DNA of 64,000 nt. It comes from Scylla paramamosain. Its lineage: Eukaryota > Arthropoda > Malacostraca > Decapoda > Portunidae. The stretch is taken from the NCBI RefSeq assembly GCF_035594125.1, contig NW_026973670.1, positions 2,032,501 through 2,096,500 of the forward strand, given 5' to 3'. Below are positions 15,571 to 26,500 of this stretch, piece after piece; the stretch's first letter is position 1, and each line of letters begins with the position of its first letter. The notes under the pieces are model-generated. The model was not told where the DNA came from. It saw only the letters and a program-made list of their open reading frames with translations, and made no database searches. The translations under genes and the position numbers were made by a program.

Positions 15571-16350
15571 CTCTATACCGAGGAACAAAACATTACCAAA
15601 AACGTGTATCTTAAGTATTCTGAGCGTCTTACGTACCAAAACGCTAAAACGCATGGAAAACACTCTTTATGGAGAAGCAGATTTACATTACCCAAAAAAA
15701 TATATTTTCAGTGTTTTAAGCTTGTTACATAAAATGCATACAAAATACCCTATATAGGAAACAAATCGTTATTGCAAGATACGTGTATAATAAGTGTTTC
15801 TGAGCTTCTTAGTTATCAAAACACTAACTCGCGTGAAAAGCATTCTGTATGGAGAAACAAAACAACGTACCAAAAATTTGGATTTTGAATATTTTTCACC
15901 ATGTTTGGTATGATAACTATAAAATGCATGCAAAGCTTGTAATTTGAAGAAAGATAACAAAGATATTTAAAAACGTGTATTTTGAGTGTGTTTGAGCTGT
16001 TCAGGAACCAAAACTCTAAAATATATGCCAATCACTCAATATAAGGAAACGAGAAATCATTATAACAAAAGTTTATAATAAGTTTTTAGAGCTTCTCAAT
16101 TACCAAATCGCAAAAACGCGTGAATAGCTTTCTATACGGAGAAACAGAAACATTTTACCAAAAACGTATATTTTGAGTTTTTCATATTGTTACCTACACC
16201 TGTTGTTAAGTACAAAAACAGCAAAATGCATGCAAAGTACCCTATATGGTGAAACAAAACGTAATTACCACGAACGTGTATTATGAGTGTTATTGACTAT
16301 AGGTAACTAAATGGTGAAACACGTGAATAAACACTTTAAACATTTTAAAC
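15571..16350 (+). repeat. Five-subunit satellite, continuation after the hAT insertion
   Basis: The first bases repeat the 8-bp target duplication, and the interrupted E subunit resumes with CGAGGAACAAAACATTACC. Subunits C, D, E and A follow, then less regular subunits that fade out near 16,330-16,350. The orientation is the same as before the transposon. Confidence 0.85.
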
Positions 16351-16627
16351 ACTTTATTATGTTTGTCATTTTACAGTTGAGTTAAGAACTTAATATACTT
16401 TTATAACAAACAAACAGCCTTTAGCAAGCAACTGCTTTATGGGCAGACAAAAAAAAAAAATAAATAAAAATAAATAAATAAATAAATAGATAAATAAATT
16501 ATATATATTTATATATTAGGACTAATTATAAAAGTAGCTTAAAAATAAAAAAAAAAAGAAAGAAGAAGAAGAACATTTAATCCTATGTATTAGAGTAATA
16601 AAACACTTGTCCATATAATGAAGAATT
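16351..16627. other. AT-rich spacer
   Basis: Low-complexity AT-rich sequence with an AAAT run at about 16,449-16,500. I see no gene. Confidence 0.7.
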
Positions 16628-16643
16628 ATCCTTGAGTTTGTAC
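16628..16643. repeat. 16-bp target-site duplication, left copy (SINE)
   Basis: ATCCTTGAGTTTGTAC is repeated exactly at 16,886-16,901, directly after the SINE poly(A). Confidence 0.93.
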
Positions 16644-16885
16644 GGGAGCCGCCGTGGTACAGTGGGAGCCGCCGTGGTACAGTGGTACCGCGCGCGCTTT
16701 GGGGGCCAAGTGGTCATCAGGCGCACGGGTTCGAATCCTGGCTACGGTCCGAGGGTAGGAAGGGCATCCACTCGGGGTAACGGTTCCCAAATGCCAAATC
16801 CAAAAGTCCTTCATCAGGAGGCACCGTCTCAGCCCTAACAGACTAGGGAAAACTAGACGTTAAAAAAAAAAAAAAAAAAAAAAAA
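16644..16885 (+). mobile_element. tRNA-derived SINE with duplicated head
   Basis: A short interspersed element of 242 bp with a tRNA-like RNA polymerase III promoter. The A-box region GTGGTACAGTGG(T) lies near 16,674 and the B box GGTTCGAATCC at 16,728-16,738. An unrelated tail region follows and ends in a poly(A) of about 23. Exact 16-bp duplications flank it, so it was retroposed by a LINE partner, and the exactness suggests a fairly young insertion. The first 20 bp (GGGAGCCGCCGTGGTACAGT) are present twice in tandem, at 16,644-16,663 and 16,664-16,683, which duplicates the A-box half. It is not a functional tRNA gene: the acceptor and 3' half are not tRNA-like and there is no CCA-compatible end. 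Confidence 0.92.
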
Positions 16886-16901
16886 ATCCTTGAGTTTGTA
16901 C

Positions 16902-17359
16902 CTTGTGCAATAACAGGAAATCTAAATTTGTACCTATAATAATAATAATATGGGTATATGAAAATATAAATAAGTTGCTATGTCTAAAGGAACTCCTCAT
17001 ATGAAGCACAAATTACCTTTGTTAATACCTAATAATACTGATATTTGGATGAAATTGCACAGAACAGAAGATAAAATAGCACTTTAACAAATACATAATA
17101 ATAATAATAATAATAAGAAGAAGAAGAAGAAGAAAGATACTGACACTAATAATACAATGTAAATGCATGAAGAATTTATCAATAATAGGAGAAAGTTGAA
17201 TAAATAAGATACAAGAAAATATAGTATATTATTAGATATACTTTTCACTATTGCCATTTCACATGAATTATTGACTACTGTGATGATACTAGTACATGAG
17301 GGTAATGTCTGATGAGCTAGCGTATAACATATAACATATAGCAAGCATATAACATGTGT
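16902..17359. other. AT-rich spacer
   Basis: AT-rich with a short (TAA)n/(GAA)n near 17,097-17,133. It may include the 3' UTR of the L2-like LINE beginning at 17,360. No gene seen. Confidence 0.6.
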
Positions 17360-18014
17360 ATAACTAATAAGCGTATAACAAATGACTCTTTAATTTTGTT
17401 TTGAAGCAAGATAGACTCTTTGATTGTTTTATATCACCTGGTAAATAATTCCAAATCTTAGGTCCTATATACATGGTGGAGTGTTTGAACAGTGCTAAAT
17501 TAGGTCTGGGAATGTAGAGTGAATACTGGTTTCGAGTTTGGTAATTGTGTAAAGGTTGTGTTAATGTAGTTACTTAAATTTAATGTTTTGTACATGAATG
17601 ATGCAATGGAGAGTTGTGATAAATCAGCAAGGTTTAGGATATTGAGACTTTTAAATAATGGTTGAGTATGTTCATTAAAATCACTGGGTAGGTTTGGGAC
17701 CAGATAGGATTACAATAGGTAAGGTGTGGGTATATATGAGCATAGTACAGACATTTAAGAATTTTAATTGGGGCAAAGTGTTTTACTTTGAGAAGTAGGG
17801 GAGTGATTCTGGATAGCCGTAGACAGAGATTGGAGATATGGTGCTTAAAAGTTAGGTGTTTGTCAAAAATTACACCAAGGAATTTTATTTTGTCTACTTG
17901 TAAGATACTTTCATTTAGTATGGTTAGGTTGGGTAGAGGTTGGTGTATGGTAATAGTCTTAGTGAATAGAATATAATGAGTTTTTGTGGTATTAACTGTA
18001 AGTTTGTTAGCCAG

Positions 18015-18533
18015 TCACCAGTTTGAGAATTTTTGAAGTTCTATATTTGTCTTATTAATTAGTTCTGTTGGATTTTCTCCTATCAAATAGAATGTGGCAT
18101 CATCTGCAAATAGTATAGTGTGGAGAGTGTCAGAAATGTTAGAGATGTCATTGATGTATATAAGAAAAAGGATAGGACCCAGTATACTTCCTTGAGGTAC
18201 TCCTAACTCTACAGGTTTAGTTGAGGATGAGGTGTTGTTGAAAATGGTGTACTGTTGTCTGTTATTTAAATATGATCGAAACCAGTCATGGACACAACCC
18301 CGGACACCATAGTGGTACATTTTATCAAGGAGGATACTGGATTGGACTGTGTCAAATGCCTTACTAAAATCTATAAAGTCTGAAAGTATGGATTTGTTTT
18401 TGTTAAGTGCAGTATAAAGGTCTGACGTGAAGGTGTTTATGGCATCAAAGGTGTTTAATCCTGATCTAAAGCCAAACTGCCTATTATTTAAAATATCTCT
18501 TTTCTTCAGGTATAGCATAAGTTGATATTTCAT
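18015..18533 (-). pseudogene. L2-like LINE reverse transcriptase core
   Basis: A 172-codon open frame holding the RT palm. It shows RQFGFRSGLNT, the first catalytic block IDFSKAFDTV (normally LDFSKAFD), GVPQGSILGPILFLIYIND, and the FADD box at 18,099-18,110. It ends at a TGA where thumb-like sequence (LANKLTVN, IKFLGVIFDKHLTF) continues in the same frame downstream, so the stop is a mutation. The upstream half of RT, with IPIHKTGNKTDLCNYSPIS, lies at 18,534-18,640 beyond another stop. Inactive. Confidence 0.82.
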
Positions 18534-18727
18534 TAAAGATTCAAATATTTTTGAGAAATTTGATAATATAGAGATGGGGCTGTAATTACAAAGATCAGTT
18601 TTGTTACCAGTTTTGTGTATTGGAATAATTTTAGCAAGTTAAAATTTTTCTGGAAACATTCCTGTGCTAATTGATTGGTTAAAAAGGATTGTGAGGGGTA
18701 TGGAAAATAATGTATTATATTGTTTTA

Positions 18728-19873
18728 TTATATGGATAGGTATTTCGTCAATATGTTCTTTTTTATTTTGAGGGCATTTATTACTTGTATTGTGTCATCG
18801 GGTGTTACGAGAGGCATCACCATGGAGTGAGGATAGTTTCCGCGAAGGAATGATTTTGGGGAGGTGTCTGTGGGAGGCAGTTTGTTAGCAAGGTTTGGGG
18901 CAATATTTGTAAAGTGGTCATTAAATGCCTCTGATACTTCAAGTTGGGTGTCAAAAATTTGATTATTGAGAAAAACTGATTTTGTAGTAGAGCTGGGTTT
19001 TTTAATAGAGTTAGAGAGTCCATTTATAGTTAGCCATATCTTTTTGGTGCTTAAACGAAAGTCAGAAAATCTTTGTAGGTAGTAATTTTGCTTTGTGATT
19101 TGAATTAAATTTGTTAGGTAGTTTCTAAATTGTTTATACACATCAAAATCAATATTCCTCAATTTATAAGATTTATACAAATTGTATTTGTGATGTATAG
19201 ATTTTATAATACCTTGAGTGATCCATGGGTTTTGAAGTCTTTTAGTTGAGATTTGCTTTGTTGCTTTGGGGAATGAAGAGTAATATAAGCTGTAAATTGT
19301 GTCTAAGAATACATTGCAATTTATGTTTGTATCATGGTGAGTTAATAGAGAATACCAGTTTACTTCTGATAGTTTAGCTTGAAATTTAGCACAATTTTCA
19401 ATATTTTTTATCCTGAAAGATAATTTGTGGGTCTCATTGAACTTTTCTATGATGGGGAGGTTCAGATATATTGGGAGATGGTCACTCAGGGGAGAAAAAA
19501 GAATCCCAGGAGAAGAAGGGGCTGTAAAGTTTGTCCATATGTGGTCTAGAAGGGAAGGAGTTGCTGTGGAGTTGTCGTCAGGGAATCGTGTAGGGCGTGA
19601 TATGTGTGGAATGTAGTCACAAGACTGCATCATGCTCAAGAAGTTGTTTGTTGGTGGATGATCGTTGTGTTCCAATAAGTTAATGTTGAAATCCCCAGAT
19701 ATGATGCATTTATTATTCATGAAAAAATTTTGTGAAAATAATTCATCCATAAGGTCAGTGAATTCCTTGACTTGGTGGTGTTTACTATGGGGACGGTAAA
19801 GGGAAGAAATGACGTAGCTGGTATTTCCAACAGTGATTTTAGCTGTGCAAAGTTTGATGTTGTCCGTACACAT
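18728..19873 (-). pseudogene. L2-like LINE endonuclease and linker domain
   Basis: A 381-codon open frame covering most of an exonuclease-endonuclease-phosphatase (EN) domain, which nicks target DNA to prime reverse transcription. Visible motifs are SSLYRPHSKHH, SGDFNINLLEHN and the C-terminal catalytic SDHLPIYL. A linker follows with the conserved PWITQGIIKSIHHK-type block (about residues 215-230). The real EN begins further upstream: in the same frame before the first methionine the sequence reads CLSETWLS and GYGGVAIYVKD, both EN landmarks, as far as a nonsense codon near 20,040. At the 3' end the frame shifts near 18,770. Confidence 0.8.
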
Positions 19874-20300
19874 ACAATAATCATTTTGTGGGCTAATGGA
19901 GATACTGTCCTTGACATATATGGCAACACCACCATATCCAACAGGTCTAAATGTGTGGTAAGATTTAAAACCATTAATTTCATGGAGTGGTGCTGTGTTC
20001 GGACTGAGCCATGTTTCACTGAGGCACAGGATATCAGGAATTTAAGGAAGAGAAGTAATAAGGGAAATGAGTTTATCATAATTTTTGTTCAAAGATCGAG
20101 TATTAACATGAAATATATTCAAATAGTCTGGGCAATTTGTAGGAAGTGATAGATTGTAGGAGTGAATGTCATGATATTTACAAATATTATCTATGTTAAT
20201 TGATTCATACATAGCATTGATTATTTCTAGATCTATACTGTTTCTATCATTTATTTCTTCATTGTCAAAATAGTGTTATATAAATTTATGTCAGGTAGAT

Positions 20301-20708
20301 TCATAGAATAAGCTGAGAGATAAGAAGTAAAAATACAGGATATGTGAGTAAGGTAGGAGTATGAATATAGATTTGGAAGGGTGAGAGTGTAAAAGAGAGG
20401 ATAGAGTGGTATAATATTAGAAAAAACGAGGTAGAAGGTAAGTTAAAGGTAGGGATTGTTAGAAAGAATAAAGTGATGCAAGTTTTAAGAAGAATGGAGA
20501 AGAAAAAACGGGTCACTTCAGGTATAGCAGTGGTGGTGGTGGTGGTGGTGGTTGACAGGGAGTCTTGCTTCTGCTCGCCCATGTTTGTGTTGGCTGCTGT
20601 GTTGTGGTTGACCGTGGCGCCATCTCTTGAGTTCTTTGCCGCTTCGTCCATATTTTCCCTCTTGTCCCTTTTCCTACTATTGCTTCGTGTATTTGGGGGT
20701 TGCGTCAT
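20301..20708 (-). other. Possible 5' coding start of the L2-like LINE
   Basis: The open frame begins MTQPPNTRSNSRKRDKREN, is basic, and contains a polythreonine run encoded by a (GTG/CAC)n microsatellite (20,526-20,551). Beyond residue about 70 it becomes hydrophobic and compositionally odd, as expected after a frameshift. Its position just upstream of the EN frame suggests it is the N-terminus or ORF1 of the LINE. I recognise no domain. Confidence 0.3.
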
Positions 20709-20720
20709 GACAGTAGAAAA

Positions 20721-21034
20721 TGAGTTTTACCAGCAACAGCAACAAGCGGGAGCCAGGAGAAAGGAAATACCGTGGATGAAGGCGGCCTGGGGTTGTTTAC
20801 GTTTGGTGGCGCTGGTGGATCAGGCGGGAAGCTGTGTAGTGTTCTTAATTAGGCCATTTTTTGCTATTTTCTTGGAGAGTTTCTGGATTTTTCTTGTTAA
20901 AGTTGTGGGGAAGGCATTCCTGCAGTAGTCCAGAGACTTCACTGACCGCTGTAGGCCTAGGGGGGTGCAGTAAACCAAGAGATATGGGAGACTGCCAAGA
21001 TGCGTGCTCTCTCTCTCTCTCTCTCTCTCTCTGA
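20721..21034. other. Spacer upstream of the L2-like LINE, ending in (CT)n
   Basis: GC-richer than its surroundings. It may be the LINE 5' UTR on the minus strand. A (CT)n run at 21,008-21,032 abuts the next element. No gene recognised. Confidence 0.5.
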
Positions 21035-21404
21035 CCGGAACCATGCCAAGTCTGTTCTCCAACTAGCCAAAAAATCCTTCATTAACCGAAAATGTCAAAA
21101 CCTTTCAAGATCTAACTCCCCTCGTGATTTCTGGCATCTAGCCCAAAATATTTCCCATAACTTTGCTGCTTCTTCTTTCCCTCCTCTATTTCAACCAGAT
21201 GGCACCACTGCTATCACATCTATTTCTAAAGCTGAACTCTTCGCACAAACCTTTGCTGAAAACTCTACCTTAGACGATTCTGGGCTTCTTCCTCCCTCTC
21301 CTCCACCTTCTGACTACTTCATGCCACCTATTAAAATTCTTCGCAATGATGTGTTCCATGCCCTCGCTAGCCTAAACCCTCAGAAGGCTTATGGACCTGA
21401 TGGG
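21035..21404 (+). mobile_element. Family J LINE, copy 5: internal 370-bp fragment
   Basis: Corresponds to the EN-RT linker of family J (NHAKSVLQLAK, FINRKCQNLSRSNSPRDF, SISKAELFAQTFA, ALASLNPQKAYGPDG). It starts abruptly after a (CT)n run and ends within GPDG, where the CR1-like LINE starts without intervening bases. Both ends are truncated and the frame is open throughout the fragment. Confidence 0.88.
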
Positions 21405-23522
21405 AAGAAACAGTTAGAAACAAAAACACTAGTAAAATACCTGACTTTAGGAGAGCAGATTTTGAAGAATTAAAAAGGTACCTCCAAGGAGTGGACTGGC
21501 AAGGGATGCAGGGTGAGGTCAGGTCAGGGACGGAGTACAGAGAGATAAGGCAGGATGAGAGAGGTGAGGTGAGGCGTGAGGGTGTAGGACAAGAGGAGGG
21601 AAGATGTGTCTGGAAGGGAGGAGGAAAGAGGAAGGGGGGAGATAGGTGTGAGTATGTTGGAATGTCAGGTCATGCTGAAATGAGAGAGGTGAGGTCGAGG
21701 CAAGTAGATGAGGTAGTGGAGAGGATGGTAGGGGACGAGATGAGGGGACTAGGTGAAGTAAATGTAGATGAATTGTATAAATATTTCGTAGATAAAGTTC
21801 ATACAGGTCAGTTAGCAAATATCCCGTATAGAACAATAAGATCACAAAAAAATGACCCTAAATGGATGACTGCTAGGTTAAAGCATTATATAGGGCGTAA
21901 GAGAAGTATATATAGGAGATTAAGAGCAGGTGAAGAAGTTTTAAGGACACAATATAATGAATTAGTTAGAACAGTCAGGAAGTTAACGAGGAAAGCTAAG
22001 GAAAATTATGAATCAAAGGTAGCCAGCCAGGCGAAGACGGACCCCAAGGGATTTTATCAGGTATACAGGACGAAGAATAAGGATACCGTAGGTCCATTAA
22101 AGGCAGCAGATGGGGAGCTGGTCAGTTCTGGGGAGGAGATTAGTAAACTTCTGAATGATTATTTTTTAACTGTCTTCACCCAGGAAAACATGCAGGATAT
22201 GCCAGATAGTGAACAGGTGTTTAGAGCAGATGAGAATGAGAAGCTGACAGATATTTCCATAACTAGGGAGATAGTGGAACAGGAGATAGATAGGCTAAAA
22301 AAGTTCAAGTCACCAGGACCTGATGAAATATATCCCAGAGTACTTAAGGAATGTAAAGAGATTATTAGTGAGCCGTTAGTTTCTGTCTTTAGGAAATCAC
22401 TGGAGTCGGGTGAGGTACCAGTAATGTGGAGGCAGGCTAATGTAGTACCCATCTTTAAGAAAGGAGATAAAACTTTAGCGTCTAATTATAGACCTGCCAG
22501 CTTAACTTCAGTTGTAGGTAAAATGTTAGAGTCAATAATAGCGAGGAACATTAGGGAACATTTAGACAAACATAACTTGATCAATCAGTCACAGCATGGC
22601 TTCACGAAGGGGAAGTCTTGCCTGACAAACTTGTTAAGTTTTTACAGTAAGGTGTACGAGGCAGTAGATAATGGTGATAGTTATGATATCTTATATCTGG
22701 ACTTTAGTAAAGCATTTGACAAGGTACCCCATCAAAGGTTCCTGAGAAAGGTTAGGGCACACGGGATAGATGGGAAGGTGTTAGGCTGGATAGGGTCATG
22801 GCTTAGTGACAGGCGACAGAGAGTGGTAATAAACGGCTCGAAATCCGAGTGGGGTCATGTAATTAGTGGGGTGCCACAGGGATCAGTATTAGGGCCATTG
22901 TTATTTCTAATGTATATCAATGACTTGGATAGTGGAATTAGTAGTGATGTTAGTAAATTTGCGGATGACACAAAGATAGGTAGATTAATTAGGTCAGAAT
23001 CGGATGCCATCGCCTTGCAGGCAGACTTAGATAGAATGAATGAATGGACGGATAGATGGCAAATGCAATTTAATATCAATAAATGCAAAGTGCTTAGCGT
23101 AGGTAGAGGAAACCCACACAATAGGTACACATTAGACAACCAAACTCTGGTAGGTACAGGGTACGAGAAAGATTTAGGAGTTATAGTTAGCTCTGAACTC
23201 CGTCTAGGGAAACAATGCATAGAAGCCAGAAACAAGGCAAATAGGGTACTAGGATTCATTTTTAGGAGTGTTAAAAGTAGAAGGCCGGAAGTAATATTAA
23301 AGTTATACTTGGCGCTGGTCAGACCTCATCTAGACTACTCGGTGCAGTTCTGGTCCCCACATTACAGGAAAGATATAGGTCTATTAGAATCAGTACAGAG
23401 GAGAATGACTAAAAGGATACAGGGGATGAGGAGTATTCCTTACGAGGCGAGGTTGAAGCTGTTAAATTTACATTCTTTAGAGAGACGTAGGTTAAGAGGG
23501 GACCTGATAGAAGTCTTTAAGA
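21405..23522 (+). mobile_element. CR1-like LINE, 5'- and 3'-truncated, fused to the GAA/TTC array
   Basis: Starts directly after the J fragment in the linker upstream of RT and ends inside the RT C-terminal region at about 23,521. There the complete 3' copies (49,395-50,415 and mirror) continue WYKGYNKGDVSKIL. From this point the sequence is TTC-rich array. No 3' UTR or terminal 8-mer repeat is present, so the 3' end was lost by recombination or replaced during array growth, not by ordinary 5' truncation. Confidence 0.85.
21407..23520 (+). pseudogene. CR1-like reverse transcriptase, long uninterrupted frame
   Basis: About 700 codons without a stop, one of the best-preserved RT frames here. 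It would copy CR1 RNA by target-primed reverse transcription. In order: linker (PDFRRADFEELKRYL), a glycine/arginine-rich stretch, NDPKWMTARLKHYIGRKRS, FKSPGPDEIYPRVLKE, NVVPIFKKGDKTLASNYRPA, YDILYLDFSKAFDKVPHQ, GVPQGSVLGPLLFLMYINDL, FADD (22,958-22,969), the thumb, and LVRPHLDYSVQFWSPHYRKD. EN is absent (5' truncation) and the last ~80 residues are replaced. In the same frame the array adds an artificial tail of Phe/Lys/Leu/Gln/Ala/Ser repeats to 23,851, which is not part of the protein. The frame has no natural start codon. Confidence 0.85.
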
Positions 23523-26500
23523 AGTCTCTTTTTCTCTTTTTTCTCTTTTTCAAGCTTCTTCTTCTTCTTCTTCTTCTTCAAGCTTCTTCTTCTTCTTCTT
23601 CTTCTTCTTCTTCTTCTTCTTCAAGCTTCTTCTTTTTCTTTTTCTTCTTCAAGCTTCTTCTTCTTCATCTTCTTCAAGCTTATTCTTCAAGCTTCTTATT
23701 AAAGGTTTCTATTATTATTCTTTTTTTAGCTTCTTATTCAAGCTTCTTCTTTAAGCTTCTTCTTCAAGCTTCTTCTTATTCAAGCTTTTTCTTCAAGCGT
23801 CTTCTTCTTCAAGCTTCTTCTTCAAGCTTTTTCTTCAAGCTTCTTCTTTAAGCTTCTTCTTCAAGCTTCTTTTTCTTTTTCTTCTTATTCAAGCTTCTTC
23901 TTTTTCTTCTTCTTCTTCAAGCTTCTTCTTCAAGCTTCTTCTTCAAGCTTTTTCTTCTTTAAGTTTCTTTTTTCAAGTTTCTTCTTCTTCTTCTTCAACC
24001 TTCTTCTTCTTCTTCTTCTTCTTCTTCAAGCTTCTTCTTCTTCTTCTCCTTTAAACTTTTTCTTCTTCTCCTTCAAGCTTCTTTTTCAAGTTTCTTCTTC
24101 AAGTTTCTTCTTCTTCTTCTTCAAGCTTCTTCTCCTTCAAGCTTCTTCTTCAAGGATCTTCTTCTTTTTCAAACTTCTTCAAGCTTCTTCTTCTTCAAGC
24201 ATCTTCTTTTTTTTTCTTCAAGCTTCTTCTTCTTCTTTTTAAAGCTTCTTCTTCTTCTTTTTCTTCTTCTTCTTTTTCGTCAAGCTTCTTCTTCTTCTTC
24301 TTCTTCTTCTTCAAGCTTCTTCTTCTTTTTCTTCTTCTTCTTCAAGCTTCTTCTTCAAGCTTCTTCTTCATGCTTCTTCTTCAGGCTTCCTTTTCTTCTT
24401 TAAGCTTCTTCTTCTTCAAGTTTCTACTTCAAACTTTTTCTTTAAGCTTCTTCTTCAAGCTTCTTTTTCAAACTTCTTTTTCTTCTTCTTCTTCAAGCTT
24501 CGTCTTCAAGCTTCTTCTTTAAGCTTTTTTTCTTTTTCAAGCTTCTTCTTCAAGCTTCTTTTTCAAGCATCTTCTTAAAGCTTCTTCTTGAAGCTTCTTC
24601 AAGCGTTTTTTTAAGCCTCTTCTTCTTCTTCTTCTTCTTCTTCTTTTTCTTCTTCTTCAAGCTTCTTTTTCATGCTTTTTCTTCTTTTTCTTCAAGCTTC
24701 TTCTTCTTCTTCTTCTTCTTCTTCATCAAGCTTCTTCTTCTTCTTCTTCTTCAAGCTTCTTCTTCTTCTTCTTCAAGCTTCTTTTTCTTCTTCAAGCTTC
24801 TTCTTCTTCTTCTTCATCTTCAAGCTTCTTCTTCTTCAAGATTCTTCTTTGTTTTCTTCATCTTCAAGCTTCTTCTTCTTCTTCTTCTTCTTCTTCTTCT
24901 TCAAGCTTCTTCTTCTTCAAGCTTCTTCTTCAAGCTTCTTCTTCTTCAAGCTTTTTCTTCAAGCTTCTTCTTCTTAAAGCTTCTTCTTGAAGCTCCTTCT
25001 TCAAGCTTCTTGTTCAAGCTTCATTTTCTTCAATCTTCTTCTTCAAGCTTCCTCTTCTTCTTCATCTTCAAACTTCTTGTTCAAACTTCTTCTTTAAGCT
25101 TCTTCTTCAAGCTTCTTTTTCTTCTTCAAGCTTCTTCTTCAAGCTTCTTTTTCAAGCTTCTTCTTCAAGTTTCTTCAAGCTTCTTCTTCCTAAAACTTCT
25201 TCAAACTTCTTCTTCAAGCTTCTTCTTCAATATTTTTCTTCTTCTTCAAGCTTCTTCTTCAAGCTTCTTCTTCTTCAAGTTTCTTCTTCAAGCTTCTTCT
25301 TTATCTTATTCTTCAAGCTTCTTCTTCTTCTTCTTCTTGAAGCTTCTTCTTCTTCTTCTTCAAGCTTTTTCTTCATCTTCTTCAAGCTTCTTCTTCTTCT
25401 TTAAGAGTCTTCTTCTTTTTCTTCAAGCCTCTTCTTCTTCTTCTTCTTCTTCTTCTTCTTCTTCTTCTTCAAGCTTCTTCTTCTTCTTCTTCTTCAAGCT
25501 TCTTCTTCTTAAACCTTCTTCTTTAAGCTTCATCTTTTTCAAGCTTCTTCTTCAAGCTTCTTTTTCTTCTTCTTCTTCTCCTTCAAGCTTCTTCTTCAAG
25601 CTTCTTGTTCTTCTTGAAGCCTCTTTTTCAAGCTTCTTCTTCTTTAAGCTTTTTTAAGCTTCTTCTTCAAACTTCTTTTTCTTCAAGCTTCTTCTTCAAG
25701 CTTTTTCTTCTTCAAGCTTCTTTTTCTTCTTCTTGAAGTTTCTTCTTCAAGTTTGTTCTTCTTTAAGTTTCTTCAAGCTTCTTCTTCTTCTTTTTCAAGC
25801 TTCTTTTTCTTCAAGCTTGTTCTTCTTCTTTTTCAAGCTTCTTCTTCTTCTTATTCTGCTCCTCTAAGCTTCTTCTTCTTCTTCTTCTTCTTCAAGCTTC
25901 ATATTCTTCTTCTTCTTCTTCTTCAAGCTTCTTCTTCAAGCTTCTTCTTCAAGCTTCTTTTTCTTCTTTAAGCTTCGTCTTCTTCAAGCTTCTTCTTCAA
26001 GCTTATTAATCTTCTTTTTCTTCTTCTTCAAGCTTTTTCTTCAAGCTTTTTCTTCTTTCTCAAGCTTCTTCAAGCCTATTTTTCATGCTTCTTCTTAAAG
26101 CTTCTTTTTACAAGCTTCTTTTTTAAACTTTTTCTTTAATCTTCTTCTTCTTCTTCTTTTTTCTTCTTTTTCTTTTTCTTCTTTTTCTTCTTCTTTTTCT
26201 TCATATTCTTCTTCTTCTTCTTCTTCTTCTTCTTCTTCTTCTTCTTCTTCTTCTTCTTCTTCTTCTTCTTCTTCTTCTTCTTCTTCTTCTTCTTCTTCTT
26301 CTTTTTCTTCTTCTTCTTCTTCTTCTTTTTCTTCAAGCTTCTTCTTCATGCTTCTTCTTCTTTTTGTTCTTCTTCAAGCTTCTTCTTTTTTTTTTCTTCT
26401 TCTTAAAGTTTCTTCTTCTTCTTCTTCAAGCTTCTTTTTCTTTTTCAAGCTTCTTCTTCTTCTTTTTCTTCTCCAAGCTTCTTCTTCTTCTTCATCTTCA

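Larger units (their letters stand above)
17360..20720 (-). mobile_element. L2/Crack-like LINE, degraded, EN and RT recognisable
   Basis: A third LINE family, unrelated in detail to families J and CR1. Read on the minus strand it has an N-terminal linker, EN from about 20,145 to 19,480, a spacer domain, RT with FADD at 18,099-18,110, and a C-terminal region ending at a stop near 17,364. The coding region can be followed through at least three lesions: an in-frame TAA in EN near 20,040, a frameshift near 18,770, and a TGA at 18,015-18,017 just after the FADD domain. A further in-frame TAA lies at about 18,640. A start codon at 20,706-20,708 may mark the original N-terminus. The L2/Crack label comes from RT style (RSGLNTFDAI, FADDATFYL) and is provisional. 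Confidence 0.75.

Noticed and set aside
16644..16760. A functional tRNA gene
   Set aside because: A and B boxes are present, but the body does not fold into a full tRNA and is followed by SINE tail, poly(A) and target duplication.
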